Assembly: GCA_965204775.1 (NCBI GenBank)
Contig: CBDBFH010000029.1
Span: forward strand, 124,001-188,000
DNA length: 64,000 nucleotides
Direction of reading: 5' to 3'
Source of the DNA: CBDBFH01 sp965204775
GTDB taxonomy: Bacteria > Pseudomonadota > Alphaproteobacteria > JAPOUT01 > G958296285
Shown: positions 51,530 to 60,003 of the stretch, one piece after another
Layout of the letters: every line of letters starts with the position of its first letter
Position numbering within the stretch: position 1 is the first letter of the stretch
Translations under genes and position numbers: made by a program
The notes under the pieces: model-generated
The model's database searches: none
The model's input: the letters and a program-made list of their open reading frames with translations, nothing else
What the model was told of the DNA's origin: nothing

Positions 51530-52840
51530 ATGGCTTTGCGCAAAACGGAACATATGGACAGCGAAGAGAACTTTTTCGCCGCAACCCTCGCAGACAGCGA
51601 CCCGGACCTCGCCAAAGCCCTCGAGGGCGAGCGAGACCGCCAGCAAAACCAGATCGAACTCATCGCCTCCGAAAATATCGCCTCCCGGGCCGTCCTCGAG
51701 GCCAACGCCTCCCTCCTCACCAATAAATATGCCGAGGGATACCCGCAGCGGCGCTATTACGGCGGCTGCCAATTCGCCGATGACGTCGAGCGCCTCGCCA
51801 TCGCCCGCGCCACCAGACTCTTCGGCTGCCAATTCGCCAACGTCCAGCCGCACTCCGGATCGCAGGCCAACCTCGCCGTCCTCCTCGCCCTCGCCAAACC
51901 CGGCGACACAATCATGGGAATGAGCCTCGACGCAGGCGGACACCTCAGCCACGGCGCAAAACCCAATATCTCCGGAAAATGGTTCAAAGCCGTCCCCTAC
52001 GCCGTCCGCAGACAGGACGACCTCATAGACATGGACGAAGTCGAGCGCCTCGCACAACAGCACCGGCCCACAATCATCTTCGCCGGCGGATCAGCCTATC
52101 CCCGCCGCGTCGACTTCGCCGCCTTCCGCAAGATCGCCGATCAAACCGGCGCGCTCCTCGTCGCCGATATGGCACACTTCGCCGGACTCGTCGCAGGCGG
52201 CGCTCACCCCTCGCCCTTCCCCCACGCACACGCCGCAACCACCACAACGCACAAAACCCTCCGCGGCCCGCGCGGCGGAATGATCCTCGCCAATGACCCC
52301 GCCATCGCCAAAAAAATCGACTCCGCCATCTTCCCCGGACTCCAGGGCGGTCCCCTCATGCATATCGTCGCCGCCAAAGCCGCCGCACTCGGCGAAGCGC
52401 TCCGCCCCGAATTCAAAACCTACGCACACGCCGTCATCGAAAACGCCCGCGTCCTGGGCGAGGCCCTGATTGCACAAGGCTGCGCGCTGATCGCAGGCGG
52501 AACCGACACCCACCTGCTGCTGGTCGATCTGCGCCCCAAGGCGCTGACCGGAAAGGACGCCGAGGAAAGCCTCGAAGCCGCCCACATCACCTGCAACAAA
52601 AACGGCGTGCCTTTCGATCCGCAGCCCCCCCGGATAACCTCCGGCATCCGCCTCGGAACCCCCGCCGGAACCACCCGCGGCTTCGGTCCCGCAGAGTGGA
52701 CGCATATCGGCGAACTCATCGGCGAAGTCCTCGACGGCCTCGCCAGACACGGACCCGGCAATAACCGCGAAACCGAAACCCGCGTCCGCCAAAAGGCCCT
52801 CGCCCTGTGCGCCCGCTTCCCGATCTACGGGCGCGCCTGA
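51530..52840 (+). CDS. glyA: Serine hydroxymethyltransferase
   Basis: A 436-residue PLP enzyme that converts serine and THF to glycine and methylene-THF. It shows QIELIASENIASRAVLEA, NKYAEGYPQRRYYGGCQFAD, QPHSGSQANLAVLLAL, the PLP Lys in TTTTHKTLRGPRGG, and ANVGEL-region equivalents such as HITCNKNGVPFDPQPP. The ATG at 51530 has an AAGAGGGG site; the earlier in-frame ATG lies in repeat-proximal DNA and was not used. It heads the nrdR-rib gene string. Confidence 0.95.
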   Translation: MALRKTEHMDSEENFFAATLADSDPDLAKALEGERDRQQNQIELIASENIASRAVLEANASLLTNKYAEGYPQRRYYGGCQFADDVERLAIARATRLFGCQFANVQPHSGSQANLAVLLALAKPGDTIMGMSLDAGGHLSHGAKPNISGKWFKAVPYAVRRQDDLIDMDEVERLAQQHRPTIIFAGGSAYPRRVDFAAFRKIADQTGALLVADMAHFAGLVAGGAHPSPFPHAHAATTTTHKTLRGPRGGMILANDPAIAKKIDSAIFPGLQGGPLMHIVAAKAAALGEALRPEFKTYAHAVIENARVLGEALIAQGCALIAGGTDTHLLLVDLRPKALTGKDAEESLEAAHITCNKNGVPFDPQPPRITSGIRLGTPAGTTRGFGPAEWTHIGELIGEVLDGLARHGPGNNRETETRVRQKALALCARFPIYGRA

Positions 52841-52846
52841 AACCCC

Positions 52847-53308
52847 ATGCGCTGCCCTTATTGCAGCCACGGGGAGACCCAGGTCAAAGACTCCCGCCCC
52901 GCCGAAGACGCCGCCGCCATCCGCCGCCGCCGCGCCTGCCAGGCCTGCGGCGGACGCTTCACAACCTTCGAGCGCGTCCAGCTGCGCGAACTCCAGATCC
53001 TCAAGCGAAGCGGGCGGCGCGTCCCCTTCGACCGCGACAAACTCATGCGCTCCCTCGAAATCGCCCTCCGCAAGCGCCCCATCGAGCCCGAGCGCGTTGA
53101 GCGCATGGTCAACGGAATCACCCGACGCCTCGAAAGCATGGGCGACAGCGACCTCCCCTCTCATATCATCGGGCGGCTGGTCATGGAGGGGCTGGCCTCG
53201 CTCGACGAGGTCGCCTATGTCCGCTTCGCCTCGGTCTACCGCAACTTCCGCGAGGCCAAGGACTTCGAAGCCTTCGTCGACGAACTCAGCGACCCCGGCA
53301 AGCGCTGA
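52847..53308 (+). CDS. nrdR: Transcriptional repressor NrdR
   Basis: A 153-residue NrdR that represses ribonucleotide reductase genes. The N-terminal zinc ribbon has C3, C6, C31 and C34 (MRCPYCSHGETQVKDSR, RACQACGGRFTTFE), and the ATP-cone follows (GRRVPFDRDKLMRSLEIALRKR). Starts seven bases after glyA. Intact and of normal length. Confidence 0.96.
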   Translation: MRCPYCSHGETQVKDSRPAEDAAAIRRRRACQACGGRFTTFERVQLRELQILKRSGRRVPFDRDKLMRSLEIALRKRPIEPERVERMVNGITRRLESMGDSDLPSHIIGRLVMEGLASLDEVAYVRFASVYRNFREAKDFEAFVDELSDPGKR

Positions 53309-53348
53309 GCAGAGACGGACCGGTTCAGTGTCCGCTTCAGTGTCCGCC

Positions 53349-54467
53349 ATGACTTCTCCTGTTCCTGACGATCATTTCATGCGGGCGGGTCTGCTGCTGG
53401 CCTCGCGCGCTCTGGGGCGGGTTGCGCCTGCTCCGGCGGTCGGCTGCATTGTGACGCAGGACGATATGCCGGTCGGGCGCGGCTGGACACAGCCCGGCGG
53501 CAGGCCCCATGCCGAGGCAATGGCGCTGCAAAGGGCGGGCGATGCCGCCAAAGGCGCAACCGTCTGGGTGACGCTGGAGCCGTGCGCCCATGAGGGGCGC
53601 GGGCCTTCCTGCGCCGGGGCGCTGATTGAGGCGGGCGTCGCGCGGGTGATCTCGGCGATGCGCGACCCCGATCCGCGCACCAACGGCAAAGGCCATCAGA
53701 TGCTGCGCGCGGCGGGAATAGAGGTGATCGAAGGCGCGGCGGGAAAACAGGCCCGCGCGCTCAATGCCGGTTATCTGATGCGCCTTGAGCAAAACCGGCC
53801 TCTGGTGACGCTCAAGATCGCCGCCTCGCTGGACGGACGGATCGCCGCCGCCGACGGCTCCAGCCAATGGATCACGAGTCCGCCCGCCCGCGCGCGCGGG
53901 CATATGCTGCGCGCGCAGCATGATGCGGTGATCGTCGGGTCGCGCACGGCGCTGAAGGACAATCCGTCGCTGACCTGCCGCCTGCCGGGCGGGGAGGCGT
54001 TGTCGCCGGTGCGGATCGTCGCCGACAGCCGGCTGGCGCTGCCCCTCACCTCGAAACTCCTCGCCGGGGCCGCCGCCGGGCCGCCGGTCTGGATTTTGGC
54101 CCGGCCCGAAGCCGATCCGGCGCGCAGGCAGGCTTTCGCCGAATGCGGCGCAGAGGTGATCGACGTCCCGCCCGACAAAAGCGGCCTCATGGATATGCGC
54201 GCCGCTTTGACCGAACTGGCGGCAAGAGGAATCACGCGCCTTCTGGTCGAAGGGGGCGGGCATTTGGCGGCCTCCTTCCTGCAGGGAAAACTGGTGGACC
54301 GGCTGGCCTGGTTCGCCGCGCCGCTGGTTCTGGGCCGGGAGGGGGCGGCGGCGGTCGCCGGGCTGGACACGGCGGCGCTGGCCGAAGCGCCACGCTTTGC
54401 CGAAACCACTTTTGGCGCAATCGGGTCTGATATACTGATCGAAGGCGCAAGAAGGGACGAGGCCTGA
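53349..54467 (+). CDS. ribD: Bifunctional riboflavin deaminase/reductase RibD
   Basis: A 372-residue enzyme of riboflavin synthesis. The deaminase domain has GRPHAEAMAL (Zn His, catalytic Glu) and LEPCAHEGRGPSC (Zn Cys pair); the reductase domain has LKIAASLDGRIAAADGSSQWIT, HDAVIVGSRTALKDNPSLT and LLVEGGGHLAASFL. Both are complete. The ATG at 53349 leaves a short gap after nrdR. ribE follows after two bases. Confidence 0.95.
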   Translation: MTSPVPDDHFMRAGLLLASRALGRVAPAPAVGCIVTQDDMPVGRGWTQPGGRPHAEAMALQRAGDAAKGATVWVTLEPCAHEGRGPSCAGALIEAGVARVISAMRDPDPRTNGKGHQMLRAAGIEVIEGAAGKQARALNAGYLMRLEQNRPLVTLKIAASLDGRIAAADGSSQWITSPPARARGHMLRAQHDAVIVGSRTALKDNPSLTCRLPGGEALSPVRIVADSRLALPLTSKLLAGAAAGPPVWILARPEADPARRQAFAECGAEVIDVPPDKSGLMDMRAALTELAARGITRLLVEGGGHLAASFLQGKLVDRLAWFAAPLVLGREGAAAVAGLDTAALAEAPRFAETTFGAIGSDILIEGARRDEA

Positions 54468-54469
54468 GG

Positions 54470-55084
54470 ATGTTCACCGGACTGGTCGGCGCAGTCGGCT
54501 GCGTCGAGTCGATGAAGAAGAAGGGAGCCGGGGCGCGCCTGCGCCTGTCCGCCCCGAAGGCGTTTCTGGACGGCGAAAGCACAGGCGCATCCATCGCCTG
54601 CGCCGGGGCCTGCCTGACGATTGCGCAAATGGGGGAGGACTGGTTCGAAGCGGATGTCTCGCCCGAAACCCTCGCCTGCACCCACCTGAAAGACTGGCGC
54701 GCCGGACGGGCGGTCAATCTTGAAGCATCGCTGGGCGCGGGCGAAAAAATCGGCGGACACTTTGTGTTCGGCCATGTTGACGGGGTGGCGCGGATCACGG
54801 AAGTTGGCGCAGAAGGCGGCTATCGAAGGATCGAGGTCGCGCCCCCCGCCTCCCTGATGCCGTTTCTTGCGCCGAAGGGATCGGTCGCGCTTGACGGCGT
54901 TTCGCTGACGATCAATGACGCCGCCGAGGCGCGCTTCGGCGCTCTGCTTATCCCGCACACCCTGGCGCAGACGACCTTCAACACGCTCACGCCGGGCGCG
55001 GCGGTCAATATCGAGGCCGATATGCTTGCCCGCTATGCGGCGCGGGCCGCCGGGGCGCTCCTCGCCGCACAGGCCGGGCGCTGA
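54470..55084 (+). CDS. ribE: Riboflavin synthase
   Basis: A 204-residue riboflavin synthase alpha subunit that dismutates two 6,7-dimethyl-8-ribityllumazine molecules. It has MFTGLVGAVGCVES, GASIACAGACLTI (in place of the usual SVAVNGVCLT), VNLEASL and the second-domain block GSVALDGVSLTINDA and FNTLTPGAAVNIEADMLARY. Both lumazine-binding domains are present. Confidence 0.94.
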   Translation: MFTGLVGAVGCVESMKKKGAGARLRLSAPKAFLDGESTGASIACAGACLTIAQMGEDWFEADVSPETLACTHLKDWRAGRAVNLEASLGAGEKIGGHFVFGHVDGVARITEVGAEGGYRRIEVAPPASLMPFLAPKGSVALDGVSLTINDAAEARFGALLIPHTLAQTTFNTLTPGAAVNIEADMLARYAARAAGALLAAQAGR

Positions 55085-55088
55085 CCCG

Positions 55089-56228
55089 ATGCGCAAATAC
55101 AGCCGGGACGATTACGCCTTTCTCTCCCCCGCCTCCGAGATCATCGAGGAGGCCCGCAAGGGGCGCATGTTCATTCTGGTCGACAACGAGGACCGCGAGA
55201 ACGAGGGCGACATCGTCATCCCCGCCCAGATGGCGACGCCGGACGTGATTAATTTCATGGCGATCCATGCGCGGGGGCTGATTTGTCTGGCTCTGACCGC
55301 CGGGCAGGTCGAGGTGCTGGGGCTGAAATTAATGCCCGCGCATAATCAGCAGCGCCACCAGACGGCCTTCACCACATCAATTGAGGCCAGCGAAGGCGTG
55401 ACCACGGGGATTTCGGCCCACGACCGCGCCCACACGATTTCGGTCGCGATCAACCCGAAGGCCGGGCCGGGGGATATCTCCACGCCGGGCCATGTGTTTC
55501 CGCTTCTGGCCCGCGACGGAGGCGTGCTGGTGCGCGCCGGGCACACCGAGGCGATTGTCGACATCGCCCGGCTGGCGGGCCTGACCCCGGCGGGCGTGGT
55601 CTGCGAGGTGATGAAGGAAGACGGCACGATGGCCCGCCTGCCCGACCTGATCGCCTTCGCCCAGAAACATTCGCTGAAGATCGGCGCGATTGGCGATTTG
55701 ATCGCCTATCGCCGCCGCCATGACAATCTGATCCGCCGGACCGGGCCGGAAGGCGCGCTGGAGAGCGATTATGGCGGCGCATTCAGGACTATCGTCTATG
55801 AAAGCCGGATTGATCACACCCGCCATGCTGCGCTCATCCGGGGCGACATTTCCACGCCGGAGCCGGTTCTGGTGCGGATGCATGTCGCCAATGTCGGCGA
55901 GGACATGCTGGGGGCGGGGGGCGGGCGCAGCACGCTTCTGCGCCACGCAATGGAGATGATCGCCGCCGAAGGGCGCGGGGTTCTGGTTTTGCTCCAGCCC
56001 CGATGGCGGCCCCTCCTGCCCAGACCGCAGGAGCGCGCCGCAATCGCCGGGGGACAGCTGCCGGCGGAGCGGCTGGTCGAATATGGCGCGGGCGCGCAGA
56101 TTTTGCTTGATCTGGGCGTCAGCGACATGATCCTCCTCTCCGACACGAAACTGAAGATCGTCGGCCTGCAGGGCTACGGGCTTCGGGTTGTCGAGCAGCG
56201 TCCGGTTTTGCGCGGCGGGGGGCAATGA
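55089..56228 (+). CDS. ribB: 3,4-dihydroxy-2-butanone-4-phosphate synthase with degenerate GTP cyclohydrolase II domain
   Basis: A 379-residue RibBA-type protein. The N-terminal DHBP synthase is intact: GRMFILVDNEDRENEGDIVIPA, HQTAFTTSIEAS, TTGISAHDRAHTI, PGHVFPLLARDGGVL and HTEAIVDIARL. The C-terminal cyclohydrolase-like part keeps the fold (YESRIDHTRHAALIRGD) but lacks the zinc-binding cysteines: the segment VRMHVANVGEDMLGAGGGRSTL shows none of the C-x-C signature. It is therefore probably RibB only, and a separate RibA is expected elsewhere. Confidence 0.9.
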   Translation: MRKYSRDDYAFLSPASEIIEEARKGRMFILVDNEDRENEGDIVIPAQMATPDVINFMAIHARGLICLALTAGQVEVLGLKLMPAHNQQRHQTAFTTSIEASEGVTTGISAHDRAHTISVAINPKAGPGDISTPGHVFPLLARDGGVLVRAGHTEAIVDIARLAGLTPAGVVCEVMKEDGTMARLPDLIAFAQKHSLKIGAIGDLIAYRRRHDNLIRRTGPEGALESDYGGAFRTIVYESRIDHTRHAALIRGDISTPEPVLVRMHVANVGEDMLGAGGGRSTLLRHAMEMIAAEGRGVLVLLQPRWRPLLPRPQERAAIAGGQLPAERLVEYGAGAQILLDLGVSDMILLSDTKLKIVGLQGYGLRVVEQRPVLRGGGQ

Positions 56229-56644
56229 AGATTTTGATTGTCGAGGCGGTGTTCTATCCCGATCTTGCCGAAGCGCTGAGGTCGGGCGCGCGCGCCGCGC
56301 TTGAGGAGGCGGGGGCGCAAAGCGAGATAATATCGGTTCCGGGATCGCTGGAGATTCCGGCGGCGATCCGCATCGCCGGGGAGGGGGGAGGCTATGACGG
56401 CTTTGTGGCGCTGGGCTGCGTGATCCGGGGCGAGACGGGTCATTATGAGATTGTCGCGGGCGAATCCGCCCGGGGCCTGATGGAACTGGCCACGGGGCGC
56501 GGATGGGCGATTGGCAACGGGATCGTGACGGTCGAGAACCGGGCGCAGGCCGAGGCGCGGGCGGAGCAGAAGGGCAGGGCGGCGGCGGCGGCGGCGCTGG
56601 CGCTGGCCCGGCTGCGCGGACGCTTTGCGGCGCAGGGCGGATGA
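56225..56644 (+). CDS. ribH: 6,7-dimethyl-8-ribityllumazine synthase
   Basis: A 139-residue lumazine synthase that condenses the RibB product with the pyrimidine from RibD. ILIVEAVFYPDLAEAL, VPGSLEIPAAIRIA, GFVALGCVIRGETGHYEIVAGESARGL (catalytic His) and GNGIVTVENRAQAEAR are conserved. Overlaps ribBA and nusB by four bases each. Confidence 0.95.
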   Translation: MKILIVEAVFYPDLAEALRSGARAALEEAGAQSEIISVPGSLEIPAAIRIAGEGGGYDGFVALGCVIRGETGHYEIVAGESARGLMELATGRGWAIGNGIVTVENRAQAEARAEQKGRAAAAAALALARLRGRFAAQGG

Positions 56645-57126
56645 GCGCCGAAGCGGCGGTCGAGTTGACGGGCCGCCGCCGGGCGCTGCGGCTGGCGCGG
56701 ATGGGCGCGGTGCAGGCGCTCTATCAGATGGAGATGACCGGGACGGAGCCTGGCGATCTCCTCGCCGATTTCTGCGCCGGTCCGGCAAAGGCGGGGGAGG
56801 CATTGAAGGGGCGGGTGCGGGTTCCGCAAGTCGCGCAGGAGCATTTTCGCCGGGTCGTGCAGGGCGCGGCGGAGGCGCGGGAGCGGCTGGACCGCGAACT
56901 TTCCGCCCTGCTCGAGCCGGACTGGCGGATCGAGCGTATGGACCGGACCTTGTGCGCGGTCTTGCGGGCCGGGGCGTTCGAGATTCTGCTCTGCGCGGAT
57001 GTTCCGCCGAATGCGGCGATCAATGAATATGTCGAAATCTCGCACGCCTTTTTCGACCCCGGCTCGACGGGCATGGTAAACGGGCTGCTTGATGCGCTCG
57101 CCAAAAAGAAAAACGCAGACCGGTAG
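56641..57126 (+). CDS. nusB: Transcription antitermination factor NusB
   Basis: A 161-residue NusB, a helical RNA-binding factor of the rRNA antitermination complex. RRALRLARMGAVQALYQMEM, the central helices and the C-terminal INEYVEISHAFFDPGSTGMVNGLLDALAKK block are typical. It starts in ATGA overlap with ribH and ends within thiL. Confidence 0.94.
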   Translation: MSAEAAVELTGRRRALRLARMGAVQALYQMEMTGTEPGDLLADFCAGPAKAGEALKGRVRVPQVAQEHFRRVVQGAAEARERLDRELSALLEPDWRIERMDRTLCAVLRAGAFEILLCADVPPNAAINEYVEISHAFFDPGSTGMVNGLLDALAKKKNADR

Positions 57127-58108
57127 GCGGGGCGAGTTCGCTCTGATCGCCGAGCTTTTCGAACCGCTGGCCGGAGACGGCGCGAAACTGGACGATGATG
57201 CGGCCTGTCTGCGCCCGCCGCCGGGCAAAGAAATCGTCGTCAGCACCGACTCTTATGCCGGGGGTGTGCATTTCCTGCGCGATGATCCGCCCGATCTGAT
57301 CGGGGAGAAGGTCTTGCGCGCCAGCCTGTCCGATCTGGCGGCGATGGGCGCGCAAAGCTGGGTTTATTTTCTGAATGCGGCCTTCCCGGCGCGCACGCCT
57401 CTTGCGTGGATGCGCGGCTTTGCCGCCGGGCTGGGCCGCGCGCAGCAGCGTTATGGCCTGAAACTGGCCGGGGGCGACACGATTGCCGCGCCGTCCGCCG
57501 CGCTGTTTTCGGTGACCCAGATCGGTCTGGCGGCGAAGGGCAAAGCCCTGACCCGGCGCGGAATGAAGCCGGGCGATGAGATCTATGTGAGCGGAACGCT
57601 GGGCGATGCGGCGCTGGGCCTGCGCATTTTGCGCAAGCGGCTTGCGCATGTTCCGGAAGAAGAGGACCGGTTTGCGCAAGAACTGATCGCGCGCTGCCGC
57701 CTGCCTTCTCCGCGCCTTGAACTGGGCGGGAAACTGGCGGGAGTCGCCTCGGCGGCGATGGATATTTCCGACGGACTGGCCGCCGATCTGGGCCATATGT
57801 GCCGGGCGAGCGGGGCGGGGGCTGAGATTGAGACGGCCCGCCTGCCTTTTTCCGCCGCCGCCCTCGCGCTCAAACCGGGCAGGGGCGATCTGCACCGGGC
57901 CGCTTTGAGCGGCGGAGATGATTACGAACTGCTCTTCGCCGCTCCGGCGGACCGGCGCGCGGCGGTGGCGAAACGCGCGGCCTGCGCCGGGACGCCGGTC
58001 ACGCGGATCGGGCGGGTGGTCGCAGCGCCGGGGGTTCAGCTGGTTGATGCGCGGGGCCGCCGCCGCCGCTTCTCCGGGCGGGGCGGCTATGAGCATGATT
58101 TCTCCTGA
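57089..58108 (+). CDS. thiL: Thiamine-monophosphate kinase
   Basis: A 339-residue ThiL that phosphorylates TMP to the cofactor TPP. GEFALIAELFEPLAGDGAKLDDDAACL, VSTDSYAGGVHFLRDDPPDLIGEKVLRASLSDLAAMGA and AMDISDGLAADLGHM with GGDDYELLF are present, giving the ATP and Mg sites. The start overlaps nusB by 38 bases; the ATG three bases later is equally possible. Confidence 0.95.
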   Translation: MMRSPKRKTQTGRRGEFALIAELFEPLAGDGAKLDDDAACLRPPPGKEIVVSTDSYAGGVHFLRDDPPDLIGEKVLRASLSDLAAMGAQSWVYFLNAAFPARTPLAWMRGFAAGLGRAQQRYGLKLAGGDTIAAPSAALFSVTQIGLAAKGKALTRRGMKPGDEIYVSGTLGDAALGLRILRKRLAHVPEEEDRFAQELIARCRLPSPRLELGGKLAGVASAAMDISDGLAADLGHMCRASGAGAEIETARLPFSAAALALKPGRGDLHRAALSGGDDYELLFAAPADRRAAVAKRAACAGTPVTRIGRVVAAPGVQLVDARGRRRRFSGRGGYEHDFS

Positions 58109-58164
58109 ACGCGCCCCGGAGAGGTTTGCGCCCGCCGGGCCGGGTTTGCTATGCCTTCTTCCCG

Positions 58165-58479
58165 ATGAGCCGTCCTGAACAGAAACCCTCCGCGCCTCTG
58201 GACTCCGGTCTGGTTCGCAAGGCGGCGCGCCTTGCCCGGATCGGCCTGAGCGAAGAGGAATGCGCCGCGCTGGCCAAAGAGCTGGGTGCGATTCTGGGCT
58301 GGATCGATCAGTTGAATGAGGTCGAGACCGGGGCGGTCGAGCCGTTTCACGAACTGGCCTCCGGCGCGGGCCGGATGCGCGAGGATGCGCCGGTGGAGGG
58401 GCCGGGCCGCGAGGCCGTGCTCGCCAATGCGCCGGAGGCGCAGGACGGCTTTTTCGTCGTGCCGAAAGTCATCGGCTGA
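58165..58479 (+). CDS. gatC: Aspartyl/glutamyl-tRNA amidotransferase subunit C
   Basis: A 104-residue GatC, the small linker subunit of the GatCAB transamidosome. VRKAARLARIGLSEEECAALAKELGAILGWIDQLNEV is the family N-terminus, and MREDAPVEGPGREAVLANAPEAQDGFFVVPKVI the usual C-terminus that wraps around GatA. Confidence 0.94.
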   Translation: MSRPEQKPSAPLDSGLVRKAARLARIGLSEEECAALAKELGAILGWIDQLNEVETGAVEPFHELASGAGRMREDAPVEGPGREAVLANAPEAQDGFFVVPKVIG

Positions 58480-58500
58480 CGCCGGGGCCGCCCGAACGCC

Positions 58501-60003
58501 ATGAGCGATCTGACCGCGCTGCCTCTGGCGGAAGCCCGCGCGCGCCTGCGGGCCGGGGAGATTTCGCCGGTCGAACTGACCGGCGCCTATCTTTCCGCCA
58601 TCGAGGCGGCGGGGGAGTTGAACGCCTATGTCCGGGTCTGCGCCGATCACGCCCGCGCCATGGCCCGGCGCGCCGAGGCCCGCCTGCTCAGGGGCAAAGG
58701 CGGGGACGGGGGCGGGGGCCTCGCCCTCGACGGCGTGCCGCTGGGCGTCAAGGATATGTTCTGCACCAAAGGCGTCGAGACCAATGCCGGGAGCCGAATC
58801 CTGGAGGGCTTCGTTCCGCCTTACGAGTCGACCGCAACCCGCAAATTATGGGAGGCCGGGGCGGTGCTTCTCGGCAAACTCAACACCGACGAGTTCGCCA
58901 TGGGCTCCTCCAATGAGACCAGCTGTCATGGCCCTGTGGTTAATCCGTGGCGCGAGGAGGGCAGCAGCAGGGCGCTGACGCCCGGCGGCTCTTCGGGCGG
59001 CCCGGCGGCGGCGGTCGCCGCGCAGCTGTGCGCCGGTGCGGCGGGAACCGACACCGGCGGCTCAATCCGCCAGCCCGCCGCCTTCACCGGAATCGTCGGG
59101 GTCAAGCCGACCTATGGCCGGGTTTCGCGCCGGGGGATCGTCGCCTTCGCCTCGTCGCTGGATCAGGCCGGGCCGCTCGCCCGCTCGGTGCGCGACGCCG
59201 CGATCCTGCTCGAAGCCATGTCCGGCCACGACCCGCAGGACGCCACCAGCGCCGACCGGCCCGTCCCCTCTTTCGAAAAAGCCTGCGGCCAGCCTCTGGG
59301 CAAGATGCGCATCGGCATTCCCGCCGAATACCGAATGCCCGAAATGCCCGCAGAAATCGAAGAGGTCTGGCGCAAGGGGATCGATCTCTTCCGCGCCGCC
59401 GGGGCCGAACTCGTCGAGGTGAGCCTGCCTCGCACCGCCTATGCCCTGCCCGCCTATTATATCATCGCCCTCGCCGAGGCCTCCTCCAACCTCGCCCGCT
59501 ATGACGGCGTGCGCTATGGCCGCCGCCGCCGCGGCGAAGACATCCTCGGCATGTATGAAAAAACCCGCGCCGAAGGCTTCGGAGCCGAAGTCAAGCGCCG
59601 CATCCTGATCGGAACCCATGTCCTCTCCCAAGGCTATTACGACGCCTATTACCTCAAGGCGCAAAAAGTGCGCAGTCTGATCGCCCGCGAATTCTCCGAG
59701 GCCTTCGCCGGAGCCGATGTTTTGCTCACCCCGGCGACGCCCGGTCCGGCCTTCGGTCTGGGCGAGCGCATCTCCGATCCCGTCGCGATGTATCTGAACG
59801 ACATCTTCACCGTCCCCGCCAATCTCGCCGGGCTTCCGGCCATGACCCTGCCCGCCGGTCTGTCGCGCCGGGGCCTGCCGCTCGCGCTGCAGCTGATCGC
59901 GCCCGCCTTCGCCGAAGAGCGCCTGTTTCGCGCAGGCCGCGCGCTGGAAGAAGCCGTCGACTTCACCGCCCGCCCCCGCCCCTGGTGGAGGCGCAAAAAA
60001 TGA
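58501..60003 (+). CDS. gatA: Aspartyl/glutamyl-tRNA amidotransferase subunit A
   Basis: A 500-residue amidase subunit that releases ammonia from glutamine. The Ser-cisSer-Lys triad is in VPLGVKDMFCTKG (Lys) and GGSSGGPAAAVAAQLCAGAAGTDTGGSIRQPA (Ser residues). VKPTYGRVSRRGIVAFASSLDQAGP and LPTFGLG-like GPAFGLGERISDP are also present. The stop overlaps gatB as ATGA. Confidence 0.96.
   Translation: MSDLTALPLAEARARLRAGEISPVELTGAYLSAIEAAGELNAYVRVCADHARAMARRAEARLLRGKGGDGGGGLALDGVPLGVKDMFCTKGVETNAGSRILEGFVPPYESTATRKLWEAGAVLLGKLNTDEFAMGSSNETSCHGPVVNPWREEGSSRALTPGGSSGGPAAAVAAQLCAGAAGTDTGGSIRQPAAFTGIVGVKPTYGRVSRRGIVAFASSLDQAGPLARSVRDAAILLEAMSGHDPQDATSADRPVPSFEKACGQPLGKMRIGIPAEYRMPEMPAEIEEVWRKGIDLFRAAGAELVEVSLPRTAYALPAYYIIALAEASSNLARYDGVRYGRRRRGEDILGMYEKTRAEGFGAEVKRRILIGTHVLSQGYYDAYYLKAQKVRSLIAREFSEAFAGADVLLTPATPGPAFGLGERISDPVAMYLNDIFTVPANLAGLPAMTLPAGLSRRGLPLALQLIAPAFAEERLFRAGRALEEAVDFTARPRPWWRRKK

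Noticed and set aside
53309..53348. FMN riboswitch ahead of ribD
   Set aside because: Only 40 bases separate nrdR and ribD, too short for the FMN aptamer, and no conserved core was seen.
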